From Dermatophagoides farinae (taxonomy: Eukaryota; Arthropoda; Arachnida; Sarcoptiformes; Pyroglyphidae): a stretch of DNA of 64,000 bases. Where the stretch lies: assembly GCF_024713945.1 (NCBI RefSeq), contig NC_134679.1, positions 873,001 through 937,000 of the forward strand, written 5' to 3'. Positions 25,501 to 34,496 of this stretch are shown piece after piece. A program made the translations under genes and the position numbers. A model generated the notes under the pieces. The model did not search any database, was not told the origin of the DNA, and saw nothing but the letters and a program-made list of their open reading frames with translations. Each line of letters starts with the position of its first letter. Positions within the stretch are counted from its first letter, which is position 1.

Positions 25501-28500
25501 ATCATCTATTTTTTCAAATTTTATTCAACAATTAGATTATCATTCCAAACAAGAATTCGATGATGATGATAACTATGAATTGAGTGATTACGTCATTTCT
25601 GAAATACCCATTATTGACACTCAAACATCTGATTTTAACATTAATTTAATTCATCACGATTTTAATTCTTCTATAGATGAAACGTCAAACCATACAGATG
25701 GAATGTCAAATCATGCATCTTTAGTCAATCGACAATCTGATGATTCTTCTATCTCCAATGATGATTTATCTTTTTCTAATTCAATAAATGACAGTGAAGC
25801 TACAATTGAAAACAATGATTTGCCTATCGCATGGCGTAAGCCTGATCGTTCTGTGAAAATTCCCGATAGACTTGGAGTTGCAGCATCATCGTCATCTTTG
25901 TCATCTGCTTTATCGTCGTCATCAGATTTATTTTCATCGTCCATAAATGATTCAATTCCTATTCCCAAAAATTTCAAAGATGCAATGAATTCGCCACATA
26001 AAAATCAATGGTTAGCAGCAATCAACGACGAAATCAAATCATTTCATGAATTTAATGTATTATCTTCTGTGCCCAATAATAATCAACCAACAATCGATTC
26101 TAAATGGGTTTTTGCCATAAAAAGAGATGTCAACGGAAAAATAGAAAAATTTAAAGCTCGATTAGTGGTTCGGGGGTTTAAGCAAGAAGATGTCGATATT
26201 AATGATACGTTTTCACCAGTTGTGGACAAGACAACTATTCGATCCCTGTTTGTGTTGGCTCATCGGTTTAATTGGCACGCCATACACTTTGATGTGAAAA
26301 CAGCCTTCTTACATGGTAAACTAGATCAAGATGTATTCATTACTGTTCCTGATCCTCTAAAAACAGATGGCTTCATATTTAAGCTTAATAAAAGCATGTA
26401 TGGTTTACGACAAGCTCCAAGGGTATGGTTCAACACGCTTGTTGATCATTTGAACCGTATTGGATTGGTTCAATTAGATGGAAACATTTGTGTGTTTTCT
26501 GATGGTGGTCCAAATATCGAAAACTCGCTTATCATTGCTTGTTATGTGGACGACATTCTCTGTTTTGGACCGTTGTTAAAAATTGAAAGTTTCGGAAAGA
26601 GGATTAGTGGTGCGATAAAAATCAAAAATCTTGGTCCTGTTCAGAAGTATCTGGGTATCGAAATTATCAAAAGTAATGATGGATTTCACTTGTCTCAATC
26701 AAAATATATTGAAAGTTTGAGTGTACAATACCAAGTTAATGAAGCAAAATATGTTAAATGTCCCCTTCTTAATTCATTATTGGTGGATTCAAATGATAAA
26801 TCAACAAATTTCCCGATTCGTAATCTCATTGGGTCGTTATTATACATTGCGAATTGGACAAGACCCGATATATGTACTGCAGTAAATCAGGTGTCCCAAT
26901 ATCTCCATAAACCAACAGACAGGTTGTGGCGACATGCATTCGTTGATTTGCAATGATTTCATCATTAATATTGTGAATCTGGAAAAAAGGTCACAAAGTT
27001 CAGATTGATCAATTTGATGCGAATAGAAAAAAAACTAAAAATAGATACCACAGCACAGTACAGAAACGCAAATCACTAATGATGTAATGAGCTTTTAATT
27101 TTTCACTTTCTGTTGTTGTTGTTGTTGATTCACAATTTTTGTATATATATTCATTTATTTACACAAAATAATTTACTTTCATCCATTGTAAATTTTCATC
27201 ATCATTTTCTCTTTTTTTTTGTTCAAATTCTATTTTTATATGCTTGAAATTACTATTTAGATGAAAATGAATGAATAAAAAAAACATTCAAATTAGCGTG
27301 TGTGTGTGTGTGTGTGTGTGTTTTTCTTCAGAATAATGTATGAAAAGATACGCACAAGAGATAGTGAAAGAGTTTGATTTTTTTCTTTTCTCTCTAAAAA
27401 TTCACTTTTTTTTTCACTGCATCACCCTCCCCCAAATTCTCATAGAATAAATGAAATAAATTCAAATCAGATTCGTTTATATAACAATAAATAATCATTT
27501 TCGTAAAATTCTTTCGTAATTTTCTCGTTTCACAAAGATAAACATACCCATTTACACACACACACACACACACACACATGCACTCAGAGTGATTTAACTT
27601 TTTTTGTAAAACTATCAAATACAATGAAAATAATAGAAACAAATTATCGAGATCAACAACAACAATAACAGCGACAACACAATGTTTAATTCATATGGAT
27701 GAATTTCTGAATTAATTATACATGTGAACTATTCAATGTGTGGATGTTGTTGTTGTTGTTGTTGTAGACAATTTGTATAAATGTGCTGTGTGGACAGTAT
27801 TTTTTTTTTGTATTCAAATTGGTTATATGCTGCTGCTGCTGTTGTTGTTGTTGTTAATGATGATGATGAAAAATTGTGTTTTTTAAGTGTTTTGTGAGTA
27901 AAAATAAAAAAAAAAGATCAAACTTCATTTTTCACTGCATTTTTACAATAAAATTGTGTAATGATGTAGTCGATTTTTTAGGAAGAAGAAGGATAATTGC
28001 TAGATTTGTTTGAGTGCACTGGAAAAAAAATTCATTAATTCTAGATGCTGATTTTTGTGTGTGTGTGTGTGTGTGCTAGTTTGCTAGTGTAATATTCATG
28101 ATGAAAATCAATTTTTTTTTCTCACTCTTTTTGTTGTTGTTTGCTGCAATGTCTTGATTGGAATTGAATTTTTAAAATTTTTCCAGTTAATAAAGTGTGT
28201 GTGTGTGTGTGTGTGTGCATTTTGATCAATTTTGTTGAAGAAAACAAAAAAAAAATTCAGTTTCTTTTTGCAATTGAATTTTTTTTTTTTTTTTTTGAAA
28301 AAAAACTTGAAAATCAAAATGTCAAATGAAAAAAAAACACACACACAACATGAGATCAGAAAACAATTTTTCCTGTGAAATTGAAATTTATTCAATTTTG
28401 TTTTATTCAATTTAATTTCAATCTTCAATTGAAACAAAAAAAACAAACAGGCAGAAAAAACAAAAATAAAATGCATTGAGATAAAGCCAACATTTCAGGT

Positions 28501-28558
28501 GAATTCTTTCAACGCCTGAAATGTTGGCTTTACTGTCAAAAACATTCATGCAACAAAC

Positions 28559-28593
<35 letters not shown>

Positions 28594-28656
28594 CAATGCA
28601 AAATAACAAACAACAACAACAAAATTGGAAAATAAAGGATTGATTCAATGAACTAC

Positions 28657-28693
<37 letters not shown>

Positions 28694-31600
28694 TGGAATG
28701 GTAGAAAAAAAAACAGAATTTTTTTCTCTTTCCAGATATCAAATTTGAATATCTACATTATTAACCAATGAACAGCCAATAACATTACTGTTGGTAAATT
28801 AAATATATTGGGATGATCGTATCGACAAAAACAAAAACAATAACTGATTCATTCTCAAATGAACCGTATAACGTTGATATTTGGCATTTAATTTGAATTT
28901 TATTGGATCAAAATATCCGCAAGATTGGTTTAGCTGGTCGGAAAAAAATATTGTGCTTAGTGTTTTTTTTCGAGTTCATTTTTATTGCTAACGTCTTTTG
29001 TTTTTGTTGTGAAAAGATTTTCATCTTTTTTTTTCTTTCTCACTTTCTCTCCTAATCAATCTATGGTGACATGTTCAACAACAAAAACACCTGTTTCATA
29101 ATATTTTCATCAAGAAGCAATATAAAAACTTACATTTTTTTTGTTTCTGTACATTAGTAAAACAAAACAAAAAAAAATCAATAAAAATCGATTGATGAAA
29201 AAAAATAATAACCATCATTACAATGGAATGGAAAGTCAAAATGATGAAAATTTGTCACTTACATTACACTGAAATATCTCATTATCATCATTCATCGATA
29301 GTAATCGTTCATTCTTTTCATTTGTATTCATTGATATTTATTAGTTTTTTTTTTGATCTTGTTCTTTGTGTGTATCACTGTGTTCGATTCTACATTTCGA
29401 CCTTATAATCACAAGAATCAAGTGCGACAGAGAAAGAGAGGGAAAAGAAGCCAACAATCACAAGATGAAAGAATAAAGTAGGAGAAAAAAAAAGATTTCC
29501 GTGGAATGCACATAGAGTACAACTCGATTCTCAAGTAATGTGTGTAACTAGCAAACAAAACATTATGTTTGTTGTTGTTTTAACGTTTTTTTTTATTCAT
29601 TGAATATTCTTAAATGAAAAGAATTCAAACAGTGATAGATAGATAGATAGATAGAGAGTGAGTGAGTGAAATGTTTGGCATACCAAAAAGCAATATAAAA
29701 AAAAAACAGAATAAATAGATAGAACAAAAGTGGCTGAATAAATGTGTCGTCATTTTCAATGTTTGCGTGCGTGTATAACTGTCATTATCATCACAATTAT
29801 TGAGATTGTCGTGAAATTCTTTAAATCTTTTCTGATTTTTTTTTCAGATTCCATTCTGTTCGTTGCATTGTAATATCGATTAGTTTTCTGTCATTTTTTT
29901 TTTCATTACATGTTTTTGCAAAAATTACCAACACCACGCTACAAATTATTCTGAAACTTGAGTGAATGATCGATTGAATGGCAGTCAAAAGAGAGAGAAA
30001 GAAAAATTTTTTATTATCGACCACTTTTAGATCTCTTTGCGATGAACATCCAATGGATCAAAATATTGATGAAAATCTTTATGTTGATTATAACATCTGT
30101 AAAATATTGCTTTTATTCTTCATTTTTCATTTCTGTTTTGTTTTCAAACACACACACACATTTAATTGCACCATTTGTTTTCGGTCTACGGTAAATTGTT
30201 TCCAATAATTTTTGTTTTTTTTTCACTCATTGAACAATTCATAATGGAAATGATTTCATCATTAATATATATCATATATTGATGTTGATGACTGCAACAG
30301 CAATGAACCTTTTTTTTATTTTGTAGAAAAAAAAATTAATGATGACAAATATGAAAACTGTGTGTGTATGGTGTGTGTGTGTGTGTGGATGGAAATGGCA
30401 AATCATCAACATCATTATCATCCGTTTATCGTTAGAATAATTATCTTCACACACACACACACACACACAGAGACAGTGAAGAATAATGATAATTTGGAAC
30501 ATGGAGAAATGAGAGAAAAAAATGAATTCAAAGAAAACTGGAATTTTCGTTTTTTTTGGGTTTTGGTTTTTTTTTCTTCAATAAATTTCAGGCATCCATT
30601 GTTCATCATGTGTGTGTGTGTGTTGAGTTTATTTCTTCTGATGTTGGCCATGAATACATTTTGTTACAGTGTGTGTGTGTGTGTTTTCTTTTCAATTTTT
30701 TTTTCTGTCTTATTCAGCTTCAATTTCATTGGTTTGTTTGTTACTATAGGCTCAAAAGCCGTATGCTTTTGGGTTTATTGAAGTGGAAAAAAGTTTGAAT
30801 TTTCACTCACTCACTCACTCTCTCTCTCTCGCTCATGATCTGATGATTAAATGGATGATGGATAAACGACAACGACAACAGCATGAGAAAAAAAAACGAA
30901 TGAAAATCAATAAATCAATAAAATTCAAAGCAAAAAAAAAACAACCAATGAGAAAAAAGTGAACGTGTTTCAACAAGCAATACGCCCACACACTCTTGCA
31001 CACACTACAGTGAAAATCAACAAGATTAATCGTCAAATTTTGAAATGCAAAAAAAATCATCATCATCACATTATTATTGTGGCGATAAAAAGTGAGGAAA
31101 AAAAACAAATTTAAAAGTCAAAAGAAAACCAGAGAAAAAAAACTGGCGCAAATAAATGACCATAGAAATGAAAACTGAATGAAATTTTTTTGAAAGAATT
31201 TTCCATTGGATTCTTGGAATATTCTTTTATGAGATAGAGATTTTTGTATTTCATTTCTACTATTTTTTTTTATTTCTGCAGAACACTGATGAAGATGAAT
31301 TCATGAATATAATTTTTTTTTTTTTTTTTGGATAAGAGATATTCCAATGGGAAATCCAAATTCTGTGTGATTTTTGTTTCGTTTCGTTTCTCTGTCTTTT
31401 ATCCTTCAAATGTAATATTCACGTATTCCAGTTTTTTTTTGGCTATTCTCAATTCGATTGATTTTTTTTTTGATTTCATTTGAAACGTTTCTGTGTTCTG
31501 AAAATGTGTTGAAAAATCAATATGACTAGAAAATCAATCGATCAATGAATGATGATAATCAATGATTGGAGATTCGAGAATAGAAAAAAAAATCCATTTT

Positions 31601-34082
31601 TTCAATCATCATAATTAATAATATGGTGACAAAAAAAAGAGAGATTTACATAGTGTCATTGTCATCATGTCAGTTTTCATTTACCCGGTCACAGTAAAAA
31701 AAAAAAAAAAAAAAATTTTCTTCAAAATATCGATAATCGAAATGAGTGAAAAATCGATTTTTTTTCCAAGTCAAATTTCGATTGATTTTTTTTTTAGTTG
31801 TTGTTGTTGTTGTTGTTGTTGCCTGTTACAACAGATTAGATTCGATAATTTTTCATTACTTGCTGTATTGAATTGGATAGAAAATCTATATCAAAATAAT
31901 CAAGGCCACACGAAAAGATTTTCATTTTACAAAATTTCTGACTTTATTTTAATTTTTTTCCTATTTTCTTTTCGCAAAAAAAAAAATTGTAGCCGTAACC
32001 AATTCAACTACAACCACGACGACAACGACAACAACAACAGGCAAAACAATAAAAATCAACAACAACAACAGAAATAATCGTGAAATGTTTAAAGATTGTG
32101 TATCGATTAAATCATCGGAAACAGTTTCCGCAGCGGTAGCCAAAACAACAACAACAACGACAACAATACCATCAGTAAGCCTTAAGCCAAAATCAATGGA
32201 AAATGTAGCCAAATCATTTATTGTATCAACCGCAACATTAAATACAACAACAATGTCAATGGCTACAATCAATTCATCGTCGACAATGCCAACAATAAAA
32301 ACAAAAACAGATCGATATGATGATGATGATGATGATGATGGTAGTAGTAGTAGTAGTAGTAAAAGTAGTAGTAGTTTAAATGACAAAAAACGTATTGAAC
32401 AACAAAACAACAATAATAGTGAACAGAATCAATTCAAAACAAATGATAAACATTTTCATCATTCCACTAATGTTCATATGGATAAATTATCCGTAAAAAA
32501 TCATCGTAGAAAAAAATCCAATATTTTTTTCAATGAACAACAAAAATTGGTAAAAAAATCAATAATTAATGATGAATATGATGAACAGAAAAATGAACAA
32601 GCAAAAACATCACCAAATTTACTGTCATCATCATCTTGTGTTGAAATTAATCAGAATAACAAATTATTATCGGCTACAACATCTACATCTACATCATCAT
32701 CATTATCATTAATAGAATCACAACAAAAACCATCAACAATATTGATTGCGAATAAAATTTCTGAAGAATTACCCATAGAATATGAACAAACATCATATGG
32801 TTCATCAACAAATTATTCATTAAGTGGTAATAATAATTTATCATTGACAAAATCAAGATTTTTATTAATTAAAAATCTAAATAATAATAATAAGAAAAAA
32901 CTAAAGAAAAACAATGAAAATAAATCATCATCATCATCATCATCATCATTAATTCATAATGGTTTAAGAATGGTATCTTATGGTCGTCATAGAAAAAATG
33001 ATCATCAAAGCAGTAGCAGATGTAAAAGATTAACGAATAATAATTCATTCTATGATTCATTTCGAATGAAATCATTTCGTTTTAAATCATTACGTAACCA
33101 GGAACAGAAGCAAAATGGTAATAATAATGATCAAATAGATTCAATTGAAACTACCTGTAATGAAAATGATGATGATGATGATGATGATGATGCTGATCAG
33201 ATTTTTGTAAACGCTAATAATGCTGATGATGGATTGAGCACAGTCGTACCTGTTTCGGATACTGATGATCATTGTAAATGTAAAAACAAAAATAATCAAA
33301 AACAACGACAACGACAACGACAACGGCAGCAATCATCAACAATAACAGCTGCACAAAAACATCGTAATGAATTGAAACGTGAAGAAAGTTCACGTTTACG
33401 ACAAGAGAAAAAAGCAGCCAGACAATTGGGTGTAATATTGGGTGCATTTATTCTTTGTTGGATGCCATACATTATTACCTATGTTGTAACAGCATATTGT
33501 GCCTATTGTATTAGTCTTACCGTTCATCAGGTGACCATTTGGTTGGGTATGTTTTTTTGTTGTTGTTGTGTATTCCAGATTCTTTCATAATAAATTCTTT
33601 CTTTCTTGTTTTTTTTCTCTTCTACAGGATATCTAAATAGTTTTTTGAATCCATTTCTTTATGCACTTTGTAATGAAAATTTTAAACATGCATTCAAAAA
33701 GATGCTTGGACGTTTACAGCAACCACAACATTTTAGCTATAATTTTGATCAAACATTAGCTACTGCTGCTGCTGCTGCTGCCACTGCTACTGGTGGTGGT
33801 GGTGGTGGTAATAATCAAAATCAAAATTATCATCAACAATCAGCAACAACAAGAGGTAATAATAATAATAGTGTACGAATAATTACGCAACAACAACAAC
33901 AACAACAACAACAAAATAACAATGATAATTCAACAACAACAACAACAACAATAAAAACACCAAAAACAACGACAACAGCAACAATGAAAAGGATAATAAT
34001 AACAAAAACTATAGATAATGAAAATGAAAATGAACAAAACAAAATGAAAAAGAAAAATTTATTGAATATTCGAATCATTTGA
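3697..34082 (+). CDS. Histamine H1 receptor-like GPCR (spliced, 6 coding exons)
   Basis: Class A aminergic receptor; by family it should bind histamine at the plasma membrane and couple to Gq. Join 3697-3954, 5150-5459, 15461-16856, 18398-19461, 31993-33546, 33628-34082; phases agree throughout, giving about 1,678 aa. The N-terminus has sequons at N25 and N33. Visible landmarks: N71 (1.50), D99 (2.50), C126 (3.25), amine-binding D133 (3.32), D150-R151-Y152, W178 (4.50), C207 in ECL2, K218/T221/N225 in TM5, FILCWMPY in TM6 (W1499, Y1502), Y1529 and NPFLY in TM7. TM7 plus helix 8 (WLGYLNSFLNP..., LCNENFK) and the end of TM1 (ERKLHTV) match human H1 almost residue for residue, which separates it from muscarinic and octopamine receptors. 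Human H1 has 487 aa; the excess is mostly ICL3. The start ATG at 3697 has G at -3 and +4. The least certain point is the end of exon 4. Confidence 0.85.
3955..5149 (+). other. Intron 1 of the H1-like receptor
   Basis: 1,195 nt, GT...AG (GTAAGA ... CACCTAATAATAG). It holds CAA, CA and GT microsatellites and no recognisable gene. Confidence 0.7.
5150..5459 (+). CDS. H1-like receptor coding exon 2 (TM2-TM4)
   Basis: Encodes residues 87-189 plus one base of codon 190. TM2 has LSLAIADLIVG (D99); TM3 has C126, D133 and DYTASTASIF followed by D150-R151-Y152; TM4 has W178. The acceptor is AATAATAG|GTATCC and the donor ATTG|GTAAGT, phase 1. This is the best-conserved block of the gene. Confidence 0.9.
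8787..8821. repeat. ATGG/ATGA tetranucleotide tract
   Basis: Tandem ATGG units changing to ATGA units, 35 bp, in intron 2. Simple sequence only. Confidence 0.8.
9292..9329. repeat. GAT/GGT triplet tract
   Basis: GAT units changing to GGT units, 38 bp, in intron 2. It yields Asp/Gly, Met/Val or His/Thr runs in the different frames and should not be read as protein. Confidence 0.8.
10692..10740. repeat. Near-perfect palindrome
   Basis: Two 15-nt arms, GAATGGGCGAAAATT (10700-10714) and its exact reverse complement (10716-10730), are separated by one base. An outer pair AATGGT / ACCATT extends the symmetry after a short mismatch. It lies about 0.4 kb left of the foldback-like element but shares no sequence with its arms. 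Confidence 0.75.
11114..11121. repeat. Possible 8-bp target site duplication, left copy
   Basis: AAAAAAAT directly precedes the left inverted arm; the same 8 bases follow the right arm at 13275-13282. The match is exact, but the sequence is so A-rich that chance is a real alternative. Confidence 0.4.
11122..11352 (+). repeat. Left inverted arm of the foldback-like element
   Basis: 231 bp. It starts GGTTGTAGGTC, runs through CCGAAAAC subrepeats and ends GGCTTGTTCCCTTAAACTTT then AAA. The reverse complement of the right arm matches it closely, with the order of the two subrepeat types rearranged in the middle. Confidence 0.8.
11788..11798 (+). other. Polypurine tract before the LTR
   Basis: AGGGGGGGAGA directly abuts the LTR start TGTTGTAG. 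This is where plus-strand synthesis is primed in LTR retroelements, so it marks the LTR at its right as a 3' LTR with respect to the pol remnant. Confidence 0.75.
11799..12116 (+). repeat. Complete Ty1/copia LTR, 318 bp
   Basis: Starts TGTTGTAG and ends CTACAACA, a perfect 8-bp inverted terminus of TG...CA type. It follows a polypurine tract and is followed by gag-like coding sequence, so both edges are supported from context. It is the only LTR copy I see for this family. Confidence 0.8.
13044..13274 (-). repeat. Right inverted arm of the foldback-like element
   Basis: 231 bp, the reverse complement counterpart of 11122-11352. It ends GATTTTGACCTACAACC. The outer 60 or so and inner 60 or so bases match the left arm almost exactly; the middle differs in subrepeat order. 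Confidence 0.8.
13275..13282. repeat. Possible 8-bp target site duplication, right copy
   Basis: AAAAAAAT, identical to 11114-11121. See the left copy for the low-complexity caveat. Confidence 0.4.
13471..13499 (+). repeat. 29-bp exact copy of an LTR internal segment
   Basis: Identical over 29 bases to 11886-11914 inside the copia LTR (contains CAATTCAATTCTGATCAAC), but located about 200 bp outside the foldback element. It is too complex to be shared simple repeat, so it is probably a scrap of the same LTR family. Confidence 0.6.
14442..14467. repeat. Poly(A) run of 26
   Basis: An uninterrupted A run in intron 2. No retroposon body is recognisable directly upstream, so I treat it as simple sequence. 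Confidence 0.7.
15461..16856 (+). CDS. H1-like receptor coding exon 3 (ECL2, TM5, first part of ICL3)
   Basis: Completes G190 and encodes to residue 654. GWHLW, C207 and TM5 with K218, T221 and N225 are followed by YYKIYREIKRR; then about 405 residues of ICL3 rich in His, Asn, Ser, Thr and Asp runs (TTT, NNN, SSS, DDDDD). Acceptor TTTTTTATAG, donor CTAAG|GTAAAC, phase 2. Reading through the donor meets TAA at once, so splicing is required for TM6-7. Confidence 0.85.
16857..18397 (+). other. Intron 3 of the H1-like receptor
   Basis: 1,541 nt, GTAAAC ... TTCAATAAG. The acceptor follows a long T-rich tract. No exon or mobile element was seen. Confidence 0.65.
18398..19461 (+). CDS. H1-like receptor coding exon 4 (middle of ICL3)
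   Basis: Completes S655 and encodes about 355 residues of the third intracellular loop, starting SHDNGHRIFWTTTNTKR. Ser-, Pro- and Gln-rich, with short poly-Gln and poly-Ser runs and basic patches. The acceptor TTTCAATAAG|C and the donor CAAAT|GTAAAT at 19462 fit the phases of exons 3 and 5. A second phase-compatible donor, AATG|GTAACA at 18538, would give a 308-residue shorter loop. If unspliced, the frame ends at TAA 19545-19547. Confidence 0.65.
20551..20592. repeat. GTC triplet tract
   Basis: Imperfect GTC units with GTA and GTT interruptions, about 42 bp. Simple sequence in intron 4. Confidence 0.75.
23861..26956 (+). CDS. Ty1/copia Gag-Pol polyprotein, truncated at both ends (1,031 codons)
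   Basis: The element part starts near residue 21; the first 20 residues, including the ATG at 23861, are translated local T-rich DNA. Domains in order: gag zinc knuckle C75-C78-H83-C88; aspartic protease D142-S-G-A; GAG-pre-integrase H260/H265 and C288/C291; integrase core D319, D383, E419 (classic D,D-35-E); reverse transcriptase with KARLVVRGFKQ, FDVKTAFLHG, YGLRQAPR and YVDD at 895-898, through TRPDICTAVNQVSQYL. The frame then leaves homology after WRHA (about 26939) and stops at 26954-26956. The gag N-terminus, all of RNase H and both LTRs are missing, yet no stop or frameshift interrupts the rest. It lies in sense within intron 4 of the H1-like gene. Confidence 0.85.
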   Translation: MIIFTFRQLKLNFFFVFFFITDLELNPDATINMANIFGKMISEVRSIKNNQSSSASDIDNNLNVMAASRYNRLFCSYCKRNNHTFKNCFRRLRALTQNQDSSSSSSAEVQSDNSDKFKNASGASIFVNSFSQNHDRNSWLFDSGADHHFCCNRKLFKKIWKINRIYISQFNPNDRITCDEYGSIDITTDTGVLEIEAYYVPQGQNVISVTRLSRSGFSVLFTKTGLKITKDNDLVWLIEKQTHGRFFSACPVQSSSKNWHNILGHADFNKLKILSQKYSFVQSKPYECDVCTANKMCKPNFDKSQHHHSKLPMEVLYADLCGPFPSSIHNQKYMLVIIDQCSRFSQVFFLKDKSAVSIHSYIKYFIEFIERNTNFCVKRLVTDNGGEFVNEIVNNYFRSKGIIHVTTTAYTPQSNGLVERKNRSLLNMARCLLNHINLPKKLWPYALNYANEIQNRLPSANNNQIPFEIVFNSKIDFNKFHMFGSKVFIKLNHFDDKLVPRASPVMFIGLDHSKFIVYDPKTNKITSSRNIKFTDEIYSIQDPNYETSSIFSNFIQQLDYHSKQEFDDDDNYELSDYVISEIPIIDTQTSDFNINLIHHDFNSSIDETSNHTDGMSNHASLVNRQSDDSSISNDDLSFSNSINDSEATIENNDLPIAWRKPDRSVKIPDRLGVAASSSSLSSALSSSSDLFSSSINDSIPIPKNFKDAMNSPHKNQWLAAINDEIKSFHEFNVLSSVPNNNQPTIDSKWVFAIKRDVNGKIEKFKARLVVRGFKQEDVDINDTFSPVVDKTTIRSLFVLAHRFNWHAIHFDVKTAFLHGKLDQDVFITVPDPLKTDGFIFKLNKSMYGLRQAPRVWFNTLVDHLNRIGLVQLDGNICVFSDGGPNIENSLIIACYVDDILCFGPLLKIESFGKRISGAIKIKNLGPVQKYLGIEIIKSNDGFHLSQSKYIESLSVQYQVNEAKYVKCPLLNSLLVDSNDKSTNFPIRNLIGSLLYIANWTRPDICTAVNQVSQYLHKPTDRLWRHAFVDLQ
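23920..26940 (+). mobile_element. Truncated Ty1/copia retrotransposon
   Basis: Extent of recognisable copia sequence, judged from where protein homology begins and ends. No TG...CA repeat, polypurine tract or primer-binding site is visible at either edge, and I see no convincing target duplication. The protein order gag-PR-IN-RT marks the copia rather than gypsy group. Its protease and zinc-knuckle sequences differ from the decayed copy at 11.6-13.0 kb. Confidence 0.8.
28482..28532. repeat. Perfect 18-bp hairpin
   Basis: TAAAGCCAACATTTCAGG (28482-28499) and its exact reverse complement (28515-28532) enclose a 15-nt loop. Both arms are of mixed composition. It sits in intron 4, about 30 bp before a TA microsatellite. 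At 51 nt it is short for a microRNA precursor; a miniature inverted-repeat remnant is as likely. Confidence 0.8.
28562..28591. repeat. TA dinucleotide tract
   Basis: About 15 TA units in intron 4. Confidence 0.85.
29634..29654. repeat. GATA tetranucleotide tract
   Basis: About five GATA units, continuing into GAGT repeats. Confidence 0.75.
31993..33546 (+). CDS. H1-like receptor coding exon 5 (end of ICL3, TM6, start of TM7)
   Basis: Completes codon 1010 and encodes to residue 1527. About 470 residues of loop (Thr, Ser, Asn, Asp and Lys runs, many basic Ser-rich patches) lead into EKKAARQLGVILGAFILCWM and PYIITYVVTAYC, with W1499 and Y1502, then the ECL3 and TM7 start VTIWLG. Acceptor TTGTAG|CC, donor TTGG|GTATGT, phase 1. 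The conserved helix-6 entry proves that the frame is right at the 3' end. Confidence 0.85.
33547..33627 (+). other. Intron 5 of the H1-like receptor (81 nt)
   Basis: GTATGT ... TTCTACAG, 81 nt. It splits the glycine codon in TM7 and shows that very short introns occur in this genome. Confidence 0.85.
33628..34082 (+). CDS. H1-like receptor coding exon 6 (TM7, helix 8, C-tail)
   Basis: Encodes G1528 to residue 1678 and the TGA at 34080-34082. YLNSFLNPFLYALCNENFK is the H1-type TM7/helix-8 signature. It is followed by about 130 residues of Ala, Gly, Gln, Thr and Asn runs, much longer than the very short human H1 tail. Confidence 0.9.
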
Positions 34083-34490
34083 TCATAACACATTAGAATT
34101 TATTTGAAAGACAGAAACGAAAACCAAAACAAAACAAAAAACACCCGATATAATTATGAACCAATTATTATTATGAGCAAACAATCAAAAAACAAAGAAT
34201 CGATCGAACACAACAACAGCTTGTAATTTGTTTTTGATGTTTTTTTTTTGAATGAATGAATTCTGGATATATAAAAATAACCAATAACCAATTGTTCAAT
34301 TGTCAATTGTTTGTGTATTTGTTTGATAATAATGACTGATTGTAAACTTTTTGACGACAACAACAACAACAACAACAACACACAGTGAGAAAAGAGAATT
34401 TGTATCAGTATCCAATTTGTTATTCTGTTTTTGATTATTCTTTCCACAAATAACGTAAAACTTGAATTGAATTTTTTTTTGTTTTCATCA

Positions 34491-34496
34491 AATAAA
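34491..34496 (+). terminator. Candidate poly(A) signal of the H1-like gene
   Basis: AATAAA, 409 nt past the stop codon and the first in that direction; another AATAAA follows at 34526-34531. In such AT-rich DNA this is only a candidate. Confidence 0.35.

Larger units (their letters stand above)
19462..31992 (+). other. Intron 4 of the H1-like receptor (12.5 kb)
   Basis: Bounded by GTAAAT at 19462 and ATTGTAG at 31992. It holds the sense-oriented truncated copia element (about 23.9-26.95 kb), a GTC tract at 20551-20592, a TA tract at 28562-28591, a hairpin at 28482-28532 and many GT/CA tracts. I see no other exon. Confidence 0.65.

Noticed and set aside
28924-28945. A tRNA A-box-like string (TTTAGCTGGTCGG)
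   Set aside because: No B-box GGTTCRA at the right spacing and no cloverleaf can be drawn.
31961-32413. 150-codon - strand frame rich in Leu, Val and Ser
   Set aside because: Antisense shadow of exon 5 of the H1-like receptor; its runs are reverse-complemented CAA and GAT triplets.
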